Assembly (NCBI GenBank): GCA_945271295.1
Contig: CALYPG010000004.1
Location: 84,300 to 148,299, forward strand
Source of the DNA: an uncultured Gilliamella sp.
GTDB lineage: Bacteria; Pseudomonadota; Gammaproteobacteria; Enterobacterales; Orbaceae
Length of the DNA stretch: 64,000 nt
Direction: 5' to 3'
The position numbers and the translations under genes are program-made. The notes beneath the pieces are model-generated. The model made no database searches. It was not told the origin of the DNA and saw only the letters and a list, made by a program, of their open reading frames with translations. Shown here piece after piece: positions 1-9,427 of this stretch; positions within the stretch are counted from its first letter, which is position 1; every line of letters starts with the position of its first letter.

Positions 1-583
1 AAAATGGCGTAGTTGTTAGCACGATTTCTTCATCGCCTTCTAAAATAGCAGCATGATTAGGTTGAATATTAATCGACACAACTGCTAAATTATGGATTTT
101 GTCTTGAAGTTGTTTAAACGAGTTTTTAATTTTTTCTACCAATTTATGGGATTTAATCACTAACCGCAGCATAAATTGCTGCGTTTCTTGATTTGTACTT
201 TCGGTAACAATAATGTACTTTAATTCACCTTTGCGCTTATTAATATTGTAAGGTACCAAACCTTGGTTACGGATATAAGTTCGCACAATTTTAAGAATAT
301 TTTGCATGCTATTTGAGTAAAGTGGGCAATCGCATAAATCCACCGCTTCATCACCATTTTGTATACCTAATATTGGTTTTTCAACCGTGCCAAGGACAGC
401 CATTTTAGCCTTATTGCGAAAAGCTGACTCAGCGCTAGCAAAAGGATTAACAATATTTTGCGGATTGAATTGAGTTAATTGCTGTAATAATTGCTGCTGT
501 TTTTTTTCAAGTTGTGCCTGATAGGGATAATTGATCCAATTACACGATAAACATTTTTGTTGCTGATAATAGTGACATTGCAT
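1..583 (-). CDS. rlmC: 23S rRNA (uracil-C5)-methyltransferase RlmC, N-terminal part (runs off window)
   Basis: This is the N-terminal 194 codons of a gene that continues beyond base 1. It begins at the ATG complementary to 581-583. The start MQCHYYQQQKCLSCNW has Cys3, Cys11 and Cys14, the spacing of the iron-sulfur cluster ligands in E. coli RlmC. A fourth cysteine-bearing motif, LCDCPLYS, and the RNKAKM and RKGELKYI stretches also align with RlmC rather than RlmD or TrmA. RlmC methylates U747 of 23S rRNA using SAM. The catalytic Rossmann domain lies outside the window, so the assignment rests on the N-terminal half. Confidence 0.9.
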   Translation of the reverse strand, partial: MQCHYYQQQKCLSCNWINYPYQAQLEKKQQQLLQQLTQFNPQNIVNPFASAESAFRNKAKMAVLGTVEKPILGIQNGDEAVDLCDCPLYSNSMQNILKIVRTYIRNQGLVPYNINKRKGELKYIIVTESTNQETQQFMLRLVIKSHKLVEKIKNSFKQLQDKIHNLAVVSINIQPNHAAILEGDEEIVLTTTPF

Positions 584-798
584 AGTAATAAAGCCTCTTT
601 TTATAATCAAATATTATATACTTAAACTATTTCAATAAGCAGCAGTTTTAAATTTTATACTTAAACGTATAGTGTTCCTTAAACATTTTTACAAAACTAA
701 TTTAAGCTAGCCCAACCAATGGAGTCATATCTTGCTATGATTTGACGAAATTGCGGTATATGATAGGATAATGCGATAATAATTACAGGAACAATCTA

Positions 799-1587
799 AT
801 GTCTATTAAGTTAAAAACTACCACTGAAATTGAAAAAATGCGTATTGCGGGTAAACTCGCAGCTGAAGTACTAGAAATAGTTGAACCCTATGTTAAACCA
901 GGGATTAGTACTGGTGAGCTAGATAAAATCTGTTATGACCATATTGTTAATGTTCAAAAAGCCATTCCGGCCAATATTGGCTACAGTGGCTATCAACATA
1001 CTAGCTGTATTTCTATTAATGATGTGGTCTGCCACGGTATTCCTAACTTTGAAAAGAAGCTAAAAGATGGGGATATTTTAAATATCGATGTAACGGTAAT
1101 TAAAGATGGTTATCATGGCGATACCTCAAAAATGTATATTGCAGGGAAACCAACGGTGACTGGAGCAAAATTATGTGAGGTTACGCAAGCAAGCCTGTAT
1201 GAAGCAATCAAGATTATTAAACCAGGCATACGGTTAAAAGAAATTGGTAAAACCATCCAAAACTATGTTAGTAAATTTGGTTTTTCATCAGTGCGCGAAT
1301 ATTGTGGTCATGGTATTGGTGAAGTCTATCACGATGAACCACAAGTACTTCATTATGACGCTGATGATGGCGGAGTAATTTTAAAACCAGGCATGACATT
1401 TACTATTGAGCCGATGATCAATACCGGTGATTGGCGCACACGCACGATGAAAGATGGTTGGACAGTTAAAACTAAAGATCATGGCTTATCAGCACAATAT
1501 GAACATACCCTTTTAGTGACTGATAATGGTGTTGAAGTATTGACGTTACGTAGTAATGAAGATTTTCCTCGAATCATTGAACATTAA
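799..1587 (+). CDS. map: Methionine aminopeptidase type I
   Basis: This cytosolic metalloenzyme removes the initiator methionine from nascent proteins. At 262 residues it is the usual length for a type I enzyme. The five metal ligands fall at Asp97, Asp108, His171, Glu204 and Glu235, with catalytic His79, the same numbers as in E. coli Map. In E. coli map faces away from rpsB-tsf; here the neighbour is rlmC, divergently oriented across about 215 bp of AT-rich sequence. A purine-rich stretch (acagga) precedes the ATG. A hairpin follows the stop codon. Confidence 0.97.
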   Translation: MSIKLKTTTEIEKMRIAGKLAAEVLEIVEPYVKPGISTGELDKICYDHIVNVQKAIPANIGYSGYQHTSCISINDVVCHGIPNFEKKLKDGDILNIDVTVIKDGYHGDTSKMYIAGKPTVTGAKLCEVTQASLYEAIKIIKPGIRLKEIGKTIQNYVSKFGFSSVREYCGHGIGEVYHDEPQVLHYDADDGGVILKPGMTFTIEPMINTGDWRTRTMKDGWTVKTKDHGLSAQYEHTLLVTDNGVEVLTLRSNEDFPRIIEH

Positions 1588-1591
1588 TAAA

Positions 1592-1627
1592 AATGATTCA
1601 ACAGTAAAAATTTATTGTTGAATCATT
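1592..1627 (-). terminator. Intrinsic terminator between convergent map and cnoX
   Basis: A 12-bp inverted repeat has arms at 1592-1603 and 1616-1627 around a 12-nt AT-rich loop. Read on the minus strand it is followed by a T-rich tail (TTTTTATT), so it most likely ends cnoX transcripts. It may also stop read-through from map. Confidence 0.7.
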
Positions 1628-1648
1628 CAATTCTAAAGCAGCACTAAT

Positions 1649-2518
1649 TTAGTATAACAAAGTATACAATTTACGACGATAATTAGCGGCTAATGGATTA
1701 CTGGTTCCCAATGCTGCTAACAAATCAAGCAAAGCTTTTTTCACTTGTCCATCACCAGCATTAAGATCTTTAGTTAAAGGTTGATATAGTAGTTCTAGTG
1801 CTTCTTCATGTCGCCCTACTTGCATAAGCTGTGACGATAATTGAATCATTAATTCAATATTATCGGGTTGTTTTGCTAACTCAGCTTGTAAAAGCTGTAA
1901 TTCCGGTGAATTGGCTGCTTGCTCAAGCAATTCAATTTCGGCTTGTAAACCATGATAAGTTGAATCCTGATCTTGCAGAGGGATGGTTGCTAACACGTCT
2001 TTCGCTTCACTTAGTTGTTTTAATTCTATCTGGGTTTTCGCTAGCATTAACCCAATATCTGATCTAGCTTTACCTAGATGATCAGTTAAAGTCTTCCAAC
2101 AATGCCTTAATAAAGGTAAAGCTTGTTCATAATTGGCCTCAGCAAGTAATTTTTGCGCTTCAATCAGTTTAAGTTCATCTTCATTAGGCAACACTTTAGT
2201 TAAAAACTCCTTAATCGTCTCTTCTGGTTGTGGTCCTTGAAAACCGTCAACCGGTTGACCATTTTGGAATAAATAAACAGTTGGAATCGCTCTTAATCCA
2301 AATTGCGCAGCTAGCATTTGTTGGTCATCACAATTAACACTGGCTAAAATAAATTGTCCATGGTACTCATTGGCTAATTTATTCAAAGTTTGCGTCATAG
2401 CCTCATGATTTGGACTTCTTGCCGACCAAAAATAAAATAGTACTGGTTGCTTAAAAGATCCCTCTATGATCTCACTAATATTTTGTTCATTAACATCAAA
2501 AATGAATTGGCTTTGCAT
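1649..2518 (-). CDS. cnoX: Thioredoxin-fold co-chaperone CnoX (YbbN)
   Basis: The protein has an N-terminal thioredoxin fold (about residues 8-110) followed by TPR-like helices. The FGLRAIPTVYLFQNGQPVDG block and the C-terminal YRRKLYTLLY match E. coli CnoX (284 aa; 289 here). CnoX is a holdase that protects substrates during bleach stress and hands them to DnaK and GroEL. The active-site position has His38 where E. coli has the cysteine of its SxxC motif, while Cys63 is kept. It therefore cannot act as a dithiol oxidoreductase. The YbbO-type reductase lies 25 bp upstream in the same direction, the usual ybbN-ybbO pairing. Confidence 0.95.
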   Translation of the reverse strand: MQSQFIFDVNEQNISEIIEGSFKQPVLFYFWSARSPNHEAMTQTLNKLANEYHGQFILASVNCDDQQMLAAQFGLRAIPTVYLFQNGQPVDGFQGPQPEETIKEFLTKVLPNEDELKLIEAQKLLAEANYEQALPLLRHCWKTLTDHLGKARSDIGLMLAKTQIELKQLSEAKDVLATIPLQDQDSTYHGLQAEIELLEQAANSPELQLLQAELAKQPDNIELMIQLSSQLMQVGRHEEALELLYQPLTKDLNAGDGQVKKALLDLLAALGTSNPLAANYRRKLYTLLY

Positions 2519-2543
2519 ATAATGTCCTGAAAAATTTAATTGG

Positions 2544-3314
2544 TTATTTATTTACTAAAATTTTATCCATTAATCTATCCGGAAGCAAACGTTTAGCTAG
2601 ATTGGCAATTTTAGTTATTTTGGTTACCCTGTAACGTATTTTGGGTGATTTATGCTCTAATGCATGAATTAATACTGGTAACACTGCTTCTGGAGGTAAA
2701 GTAAAACGTTTAGCTATAGGGGGATTTTTGACAAGATTCTGTTTTTCTGTTTGATTAACATTATTAGAAAAATAGGTCTTTAATGGTCCCGGTTCGATTA
2801 AACTGACTTTAATATTGGTTTTTGCTAATTCTAATCTTAGCACATCTGACCAAGCTTCTAATGCATATTTGCTAGCTGAATAAGCACCGCGTCCAGGGGT
2901 AGCAATAATGCCTACAATTGAACTGGTTTGAATAATACGACCTTCATTTTGTTCCAACATAGCAGGAAGCAACAATTGGGTTAATTGATGAACACCAAAA
3001 AAATTGGTTGCAAACTGTGATTCTAATTGTTCACGGCTAATGGTTGTTAGTCGACCGTAGACCCCAAACCCTGCATTATTAAATAATGCATATAATTTAC
3101 CCTGAGTTAAAGTTAAAACTTCTTGAGCTGCTTGATTAACCGACTCAGGATCATCGAGATCAAGTAATACCGTTTCAAAGCCTTGCTCTATCAATTTTTG
3201 TTGGTCTGCCCTTTTACGGCAAGAAGCTATGACTCGATAACCACGTTTTTTTAAGGCAATTGCTGAAATAAGCCCTATTCCGCTTGAACAGCCTGTAATG
3301 AATATTGTGCGCAA
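2544..3314 (-). CDS. ybbO: Short-chain dehydrogenase/reductase, YbbO family
   Basis: This is a classical SDR. It has the TGCSSGIG nucleotide-binding motif near the N-terminus, NNAGFG in the middle and the catalytic Ser plus YSASK (YxxxK). The sequence follows E. coli YbbO, an NADP-dependent aldehyde/ketone reductase, through to the C-terminal LPDRLMDKIL. I place the start at the TTG at 3314. A good ribosome site (ACGGAG, 8 nt spacing) precedes it and it matches an internal YbbO methionine. The upstream frame to 3362 encodes a tail that does not resemble the family. It probably shares a transcript with cnoX. Confidence 0.9.
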   Translation of the reverse strand: MRTIFITGCSSGIGLISAIALKKRGYRVIASCRKRADQQKLIEQGFETVLLDLDDPESVNQAAQEVLTLTQGKLYALFNNAGFGVYGRLTTISREQLESQFATNFFGVHQLTQLLLPAMLEQNEGRIIQTSSIVGIIATPGRGAYSASKYALEAWSDVLRLELAKTNIKVSLIEPGPLKTYFSNNVNQTEKQNLVKNPPIAKRFTLPPEAVLPVLIHALEHKSPKIRYRVTKITKIANLAKRLLPDRLMDKILVNK

Positions 3315-3411
3315 ATGAATAGCTCCGTAAGATTCATATATTGTCAAGTTTAAGTATAGCAATTATGATAGCACATCTAGATTGAAGTTAGTTAAACAGC
3401 ATGAGGATTCT

Positions 3412-4119
3412 ATGAAAATCGCGATTATTGCAGCAATGGAAGAAGAAGTTGCTATATTAAAAAGTAAAATCACCAATTATCAGGTTGAACGTTATTTAGG
3501 TTGCGATTTTCATCTTGGGCAAATAGCCGGTTGCGATATTGTGTTACTACAATCCGGAATAGGTAAAGTAGCAGCTGCATCAGGAACGACCTTGTTATTA
3601 AATAACTATAAGGTCGATGCTGTTATTAATACTGGTTCTGCTGGCGGTTTATTCTCTACACTGAATATTGGTGATATTATTGTTTCAAAAGATGTTTTTT
3701 ATCATGATGTTGACTTAACTGCCTTTGGTTATCAGCCTGGGCAAATGTCGGGCTGTCCGGTTACTTTTGCTGCCGATCAACATTATCAATCATTAGCCAA
3801 ATTTTGCATTGAAAAACATGGTGTAAATGCAGTTGAGGGTGCTATTGGCAGTGGCGATGCGTTTATTAATGGTAAACAAACACTGGCTAATATTAAGCAA
3901 ACCTTCCCTAATGCTATTGCTGTGGAAATGGAAGCCGCCGCAATTGGTCATGTCTGTTGGTTGTTTAAGGTACCATTTGTAGTAGTAAGAGCAATTTCAG
4001 ATAATGGTGATAATGAATCTGCAGTTGACTTCCAGTCATTTTTAAAATTAGCCGCCAAGCAATCATCGTTAATAGTTGAATCCATGCTAAGTGAACTAGC
4101 CAAACAAGTTGCGGTTTAA
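3412..4119 (+). CDS. mtnN: 5'-methylthioadenosine/S-adenosylhomocysteine nucleosidase
   Basis: MtnN (Pfs) cleaves adenine from MTA, SAH and 5'-deoxyadenosine. This recycles methionine and purines, and produces the ribosyl-homocysteine precursor of autoinducer-2 where LuxS is present. Glu12 in MEEEV, the [10 protein letters not shown] motif and the Asp of RAISDNGD are the catalytic residues of the family. The start at 3412 is preceded by GAGG at 5 nt and gives 235 residues; an in-frame codon 30 bases upstream is not needed. The gene is divergent from ybbO and convergent with rnd. Confidence 0.96.
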   Translation: MKIAIIAAMEEEVAILKSKITNYQVERYLGCDFHLGQIAGCDIVLLQSGIGKVAAASGTTLLLNNYKVDAVINTGSAGGLFSTLNIGDIIVSKDVFYHDVDLTAFGYQPGQMSGCPVTFAADQHYQSLAKFCIEKHGVNAVEGAIGSGDAFINGKQTLANIKQTFPNAIAVEMEAAAIGHVCWLFKVPFVVVRAISDNGDNESAVDFQSFLKLAAKQSSLIVESMLSELAKQVAV

Positions 4120-4157
4120 TTTTACGCTATTGAGTTATAGCTTTTATTAAAAAACTT

Positions 4158-4190
4158 AGCACTAAATATTTTGGTATCTTATTTAGTGCT
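4158..4190 (-). terminator. Terminator between convergent mtnN and rnd
   Basis: An 11-bp inverted repeat (agcactaaata / tatttagtgct) has an 11-nt loop. On the minus strand it runs into AAGTTTTTTAATAAA, so it is a canonical intrinsic terminator for rnd. It could also serve mtnN. Confidence 0.75.
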
Positions 4191-4212
4191 TACAACCAAT
4201 CAAGGTCAAGAA

Positions 4213-5295
4213 TCATAGCACAAATTTCGCGAATAATGGTTTTCGCCAACCGCTTATAATTTCGGGTTCTTTTGCTTTATGTTCAGCTTGCCATTTTACA
4301 TAGTTATTAATCAGTTTGCGTGAAAGTAACAGATCAGGATTAAGCCCTGTTTGCATCGCAATGGTTTGAGTGGCTTGCTTAAGTTGCTCACTTATTTGTT
4401 TATAATTTGGATATGTATTAACGCGTTTAATAGCTGGAACAGCTGGCAATGGTTCGGTTAACATAGCCAGAACTTTTTGACCATATAAGCGGATTTCTTT
4501 GCCCTTCATACCTAATTTTTCTAATTCAGCTAATGAAGTTGGAAAATAATTGGCAATTTTCCATAAGACTTCCTCATGTATTACAAAATTTAACGCAATA
4601 TTCTGAGTTTTTGCTATGTCATAGCGCCAATGAGCCAACTTTTTTAAGGCTCCTAGATTTTTACCTTTTAATTGCCAATTATTTTTGATGGTTAAATAGG
4701 CATCCTCAGGATTAGTAATTATCGCTTTACGCCCTGTAAGTAATTGACATTCTTGGTAAGCTGCCTCTAACCAATTAGTGGTGATTAACAATGCTTTTAA
4801 TTTTTCAATTAATGGCAATAGATATAACACATCATTGATTGCATATTCACATTGTTTTTCCGTTAAGGGGCGATTTAACCAATCGGTTCGGGTTTCACTC
4901 TTATCAAGATCCACATTTAAATATTTTTTAACCAAACTAGCATAACCACTACTCAAAGGATTATCTAAAAATGAAGCTAAAATTTGGCTATCAATAATTG
5001 GGGTCGGGATACAATTAAACTGGTGCTGAAAAACCTCAATATCTTCACTACATGAATGCAAATATTTTTCGATTTTAGGGTTAATTAATATAGCAATAAA
5101 ATCCTGCCAATTAGTAATGGCTAAAGGATCAATTAAGGCTGCAACATGACCATCAAATACTTGAATTAATCCTAAGTGAGGATAAAAGGTGCGCGTACGC
5201 ACAAACTCAGTATCTAAGGCAATAGCAGGACTGTTTGCTATTTGCAAACAAAAGGCAGCTAGTTGTTCATTGTTGATAATAAACTGATATGACAA
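4213..5295 (-). CDS. rnd: Ribonuclease D
   Basis: This DEDDy 3'-5' exoribonuclease acts in tRNA and stable-RNA 3' maturation. Catalytic residues Asp28, Glu30, Asp85, Tyr151 and Asp155 are at the numbers known from E. coli RNase D. The exonuclease domain is followed by two HRDC-like helical modules, for 360 residues in total (375 in E. coli). The start is TTG at 5295 with AAGGA 7 nt upstream. E. coli rnd also starts with UUG, so the weak codon seems conserved and probably limits expression. The metallophosphoesterase gene ends 10 bp upstream, suggesting one transcript. Confidence 0.96.
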   Translation of the reverse strand: MSYQFIINNEQLAAFCLQIANSPAIALDTEFVRTRTFYPHLGLIQVFDGHVAALIDPLAITNWQDFIAILINPKIEKYLHSCSEDIEVFQHQFNCIPTPIIDSQILASFLDNPLSSGYASLVKKYLNVDLDKSETRTDWLNRPLTEKQCEYAINDVLYLLPLIEKLKALLITTNWLEAAYQECQLLTGRKAIITNPEDAYLTIKNNWQLKGKNLGALKKLAHWRYDIAKTQNIALNFVIHEEVLWKIANYFPTSLAELEKLGMKGKEIRLYGQKVLAMLTEPLPAVPAIKRVNTYPNYKQISEQLKQATQTIAMQTGLNPDLLLSRKLINNYVKWQAEHKAKEPEIISGWRKPLFAKFVL

Positions 5296-5305
5296 AACGG
5301 ATTCC

Positions 5306-6460
5306 TTATTGTGGTGAATTTGTTAATTTTTGTTGATTATTAAAAGTAATATCAATAACAACAATTTCGGAACGCGTCATTAAACGAATCGGTGGCCCCC
5401 ATAGTCCATAACCACTACTGACAATACTAGTAAAATGCTGCTCTGGGTTTTGAAACATTCCATAAGAATTTTTATACATTGCCGCTACGACTAAATTAAT
5501 GGGGAATACTTGTCCTCGATGGGTATGCCCGGAAATCATTAAATCAATACCTAAGTTAGCGGGTTCATCCAGATCTTTGGGTTGATGATCTAATAAAATT
5601 ATAGGTGTAGTAGTATCGGCAAACATAATCAGATCTGCTAGTGAAGCCCGTTTTACATCATAACGCGAAGATGATAAATCATCACGACCAATTAAGGTGA
5701 TGCCAACATCATCCAAATACACAATATCATCTTTTAAAACCTTCATATTAGCTTGTTGAAAGGCTTTAATAATATCTTGTTCACTATTATTAGCTTGAGT
5801 GGTGCCTAAATATTCATGATTACCAAAAACAATATAGGTACCGTATCTTGTTTTTAGTTGCTGGAATTGCTTATCAAAACCTAGCTCAGTGAATGGTTTT
5901 AAACGTCGATCCAATGTATCACCTGTGATCACAATAAAATCTGCATTTAATTGATTAACTTTATCAATCATCAGTTGAATAGATTTATGGGTGGTGAGTT
6001 CACTAATATGGATGTCTGTTAATTGCACCAAACGTAAATGGTCAACATTAGCTGGTTTGTCAATTTTAACTTGATATTCAACAATTTTTGGATTAATCGC
6101 CATTTCATTGCCGAAAATAAATAAGCCAACTACACATGCAATATATAGGATCTTATTGAGTAAATTGGCTGTAAAATGCCCTTTACTCAACCGCCTAATC
6201 GCATCAAAGATTAATGTGACAAAAATCGCACAGATAATTAAGCCAAAAATCACATTACTAATTAGTGGTAGCCAATAGGTTGAAATACCACTAAAAATTA
6301 TTGACAAAATAAAGGATAATCCTGCCACAAACACAACTATCCAATAAGCTATTTGGTAATAGCCAGTTAATTCAAAATTGAACCAAAATTGCCAGCGTTT
6401 TCCTAAATAGATGGAGATTAAAAGACTAACAATAATGGCAATAATAGCAACAAAACTCAT
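5306..6460 (-). CDS. Membrane-anchored metallophosphoesterase (YkuE/YaeI-like)
   Basis: About four hydrophobic segments fill residues 1-125. A calcineurin-like phosphoesterase domain follows, with the motifs QLTDIHIS, VITGDTLDR, FGNHEYLG and ISGHTHRGQ that hold the two metals. Relatives include enzymes acting on lipid phosphates (UDP-diacylglucosamine hydrolase-like) and YaeI, but the substrate cannot be told from sequence. The gene sits directly upstream of rnd and 71 bp from divergent cmoA. The N-terminal four-helix part is longer than the single anchor of YaeI. Confidence 0.85.
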   Translation of the reverse strand: MSFVAIIAIIVSLLISIYLGKRWQFWFNFELTGYYQIAYWIVVFVAGLSFILSIIFSGISTYWLPLISNVIFGLIICAIFVTLIFDAIRRLSKGHFTANLLNKILYIACVVGLFIFGNEMAINPKIVEYQVKIDKPANVDHLRLVQLTDIHISELTTHKSIQLMIDKVNQLNADFIVITGDTLDRRLKPFTELGFDKQFQQLKTRYGTYIVFGNHEYLGTTQANNSEQDIIKAFQQANMKVLKDDIVYLDDVGITLIGRDDLSSSRYDVKRASLADLIMFADTTTPIILLDHQPKDLDEPANLGIDLMISGHTHRGQVFPINLVVAAMYKNSYGMFQNPEQHFTSIVSSGYGLWGPPIRLMTRSEIVVIDITFNNQQKLTNSPQ

Positions 6461-6498
6461 AATTATCCGCTAAATTAACTATAAAAATGGTATCATAG

Positions 6499-7263
<765 letters not shown>

Positions 7264-7293
7264 TAAATTAATAACTACAATAAGGATTAACGC

Positions 7294-8262
7294 ATGATTG
7301 ATTTTGGTGATTTTTACCAGATTATCGCAAAAAATAAACTCATTAGTTGGCTTGAAGTCTTACCTGCCCAACTCGCAAATTGGCAAAAGCAAAATTTAGA
7401 TAGCCGTTTTAATCAATGGTTAAATAGCATTAAACATTTACCAGCAATTACCCCCAATCAACTGGATTTATTGCATAGTGTTACCGCAACAACTGCACAA
7501 CCATTGTCTAGTGGTGAACAACAACGCATCACCCAGTTATTAAAAAATATGCTGCCATGGCGTAAAGGCCCTTTTCATTTATATGGTGTACATATTGATA
7601 CCGAATGGCGTTCTGATTGGAAATGGGAACGTTTAATTAATCATATTGAAAGTTTAGAAGGCAAAATGGTTTTAGATGTAGGTTGTAACAGCGGTTACCA
7701 TCTTTGGCGAATGATAGGCGCTGGTGCTAAACTGGCTATAGGTATTGATCCGATGGCACTTTACTTATGCCAATTTGAAGCCATCCGTAAATTACTTGGT
7801 AATGATAAACGAGCTCATTTGTTACCGCTTGGCATTGAAGAATTACCTAAGCTTAACGCCTTTGATACTGTGTTTTCAATGGGTGTGTTATACCATCGTC
7901 GTTCGCCACTTGATCATCTGTTGCAATTGAAAGATCAATTGGTTAATGGTGGTCAATTAGTACTAGAAACATTAGTTATCGATGGTGAGGAACATCAAGC
8001 GTTAATGCCGGGCGAACGTTATGCACAAATGCGTAATGTCTATTTCATTCCATCAGTACCGACCATGATTAATTGGTTACATAAATGTGGATTTTCTGAA
8101 GTTAAAGTGGTTGATATTTCTCAAACTAGCTTAAATGAACAACGGCAAACCGAGTGGATGACATCAGAATCTCTAGCTGATTTCCTAGATCCAAACGATC
8201 TAACCAAAACAATTGAAGGTTACCCTGCACCTATACGTGCTGTTTTCACCGCCACAAAATAA
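7294..8262 (+). CDS. cmoB: tRNA U34 carboxymethyltransferase
   Basis: CmoB transfers the carboxymethyl group from carboxy-SAM to 5-hydroxyuridine-34 of tRNAs reading NNU/A/G/C boxes. Visible are the [19 protein letters not shown] segment, the [16 protein letters not shown] motif for the cofactor and [14 protein letters not shown]. The length is 322 residues against 323 in E. coli. An AAGGA ribosome site precedes the ATG. After the stop, an ATTTGGC/GCCAAAT hairpin lacks a downstream T-run, so a terminator is not clear. Confidence 0.96.
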   Translation: MIDFGDFYQIIAKNKLISWLEVLPAQLANWQKQNLDSRFNQWLNSIKHLPAITPNQLDLLHSVTATTAQPLSSGEQQRITQLLKNMLPWRKGPFHLYGVHIDTEWRSDWKWERLINHIESLEGKMVLDVGCNSGYHLWRMIGAGAKLAIGIDPMALYLCQFEAIRKLLGNDKRAHLLPLGIEELPKLNAFDTVFSMGVLYHRRSPLDHLLQLKDQLVNGGQLVLETLVIDGEEHQALMPGERYAQMRNVYFIPSVPTMINWLHKCGFSEVKVVDISQTSLNEQRQTEWMTSESLADFLDPNDLTKTIEGYPAPIRAVFTATK

Positions 8263-8357
8263 TAACATTTGGCTTTTTTTAAGGCCAAATACCAACTTGT
8301 AAATGACTAATATATAATATTTTTGTCTAATGGTAATCATACTCTAAAGGAATAAAT

Positions 8358-8726
8358 ATGTTAGCAAAATATCAATGGATAGAACATGCAGCGTTAAATC
8401 TAAAAGGTAGCAAAATAATCTTTAAACCAGAATGGCAGGCTTTTCAATTTTTAATTGCAGATAAAATGTTTGCCTATGCAGGCAAAAACAATCATAACCA
8501 AGATATCATTACCTTAAAAGGTGATCCAGCTAATAACCGGTTAATGATTGAAATGTATGAAAATATAACTGAAGGTTATTATGCTAATAAGATACATTGG
8601 ATCTCTATCATCCTTGATACACCTAATCCTATAGATCAAACTATGGTTATTGACCTTTTAAAGCAGTCATATAATCTGGTATTTAATAAACTACCGAAAA
8701 AAACAAAGCAACAAATAGAATGTTAA
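8358..8726 (+). CDS. MmcQ/YjbR family protein (CyaY-like fold)
   Basis: This 122-residue cytosolic protein has the family signature: a DKMFAYAG strand, a LKGDP turn, then the EGYYANKIHWISI segment, where MNKKHWI is typical. YjbR/MmcQ proteins adopt a CyaY-like fold with double-wing DNA-binding character, but no biochemical role is established. The ATG has AAAGGA at 7 nt. It is transcribed alone, with ffs converging from the other side. Confidence 0.75.
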   Translation: MLAKYQWIEHAALNLKGSKIIFKPEWQAFQFLIADKMFAYAGKNNHNQDIITLKGDPANNRLMIEMYENITEGYYANKIHWISIILDTPNPIDQTMVIDLLKQSYNLVFNKLPKKTKQQIEC

Positions 8727-8880
8727 CATTATTAGCTAATTAATGGTTCTTTTGGTAGATGAATAATGGAAATTAAGTGTAATGTTATTTAATATTAAAC
8801 TTATTTTATTAGCGTTAAATCTAAATTTAATATAATACCAAACACTGAGAAATTGATTTTTTGAATTGAGGAAAATTTCT

Positions 8881-8992
8881 GGAGGAGACCCTATCAGCCA
8901 CATCCCACACACGTATTTTTTACTTTGGCTGCTTTCTTCCGAACCTGACCTGATGAGCAAAAAAACATTGCAAGAGGACCCACAGAGCCTCC
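8881..8992 (-). ncRNA. ffs: 4.5S RNA of the signal recognition particle
   Basis: On the minus strand the sequence contains the universally conserved SRP domain IV: TCAGGTCAGGTTCGGAAG followed by AAAGCAGCCAAAG. The ends pair: 5' GGAGGCTCTGTGGG resembles the E. coli 5' end, and the 3' end closes with CCTCC. The length of about 112 nt fits E. coli 4.5S RNA (114 nt). It binds Ffh to form the bacterial SRP that targets inner-membrane proteins. The gene sits alone between the YjbR-like gene and the ihfA terminator. Reading frames crossing it are artefacts. Confidence 0.95.
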
Positions 8993-9006
8993 ATAAGAGA
9001 AGCATT

Positions 9007-9035
9007 ATTATCCTCGAATCAGTAAATGAATACAA
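9007..9035 (-). promoter_or_regulatory. Probable sigma-70 promoter of ffs
   Basis: On the minus strand TTGTAT (9035-9030) and GATAAT (9012-9007) are separated by exactly 17 bp. Transcription would start near 9000, giving a short 5' leader before the mature RNA end at 8992. This resembles the RNase P-processed precursor of E. coli 4.5S RNA. Confidence 0.6.
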
Positions 9036-9056
9036 TCATTTTTACAAAAATCTAAC

Positions 9057-9097
9057 AAAAAAACCTCCGAATTGTTAAATAACAATTTAGAGGTTTT
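9057..9097 (-). terminator. Terminator of the thrS-pheST-ihfA operon
   Basis: A long inverted repeat has arms around 9061-9076 and 9081-9097, a 4-nt loop and a T7 run on the minus strand (GGAGGTTTTTTTG). It lies 30 bp past the ihfA stop and just upstream of the ffs promoter, so it insulates the two. Confidence 0.8.
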
Positions 9098-9128
9098 GTA
9101 CTTTAAAAAGTAAAATATAAATGAAGAA

Positions 9129-9422
9129 TTATAATGTTAAATTCTTCTCTATACGTTCTCTGAATTTTATACCTGGCCTAAATGTAACGACTCGCCGCGC
9201 GGAAATATCAACACTTTCACCTGTTTTTGGATTACGACCTGGTCTTGAAGTTTTGTCACGAATAGAAAAATTACCAAATCCAGATAATTTAACAGGTTCT
9301 CCTTTTTCTAACGCCACTCGAATCTCTTCAAAAAAAAGTTCTACAAGGACTTTAGATTCTTGACGATCAATACTAAATTTTTCGGCAAGACGATCTGCAA
9401 TATCAGCTTTAGTTAATGTCAT
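9129..9422 (-). CDS. ihfA: Integration host factor subunit alpha
   Basis: This DNA-bending HU/IHF-family protein forms a heterodimer with IhfB. The beta-arm motif [21 protein letters not shown] carries the proline that intercalates in the minor groove, and RRVVTFRPG closes the fold. The length is 97 residues (99 in E. coli). It lies 5 bp after pheT at the end of the operon, as in enterobacteria. Residues at the alpha-specific positions ([22 protein letters not shown]) favour IhfA over HU or IhfB. Confidence 0.95.
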   Translation of the reverse strand: MTLTKADIADRLAEKFSIDRQESKVLVELFFEEIRVALEKGEPVKLSGFGNFSIRDKTSRPGRNPKTGESVDISARRVVTFRPGIKFRERIEKNLTL

Positions 9423-9427
9423 AGTGA

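Noticed and set aside
8263..8295. ATTTGGC/GCCAAAT hairpin after cmoB as terminator
   Set aside because: The T-run is in the loop and none follows the stem, so it is not a canonical terminator.
8736..9078. Two overlapping ORFs (minus 8736-9035, plus 8866-9078)
   Set aside because: They cross the 4.5S RNA gene and a terminator, lack ribosome sites and show no protein family.
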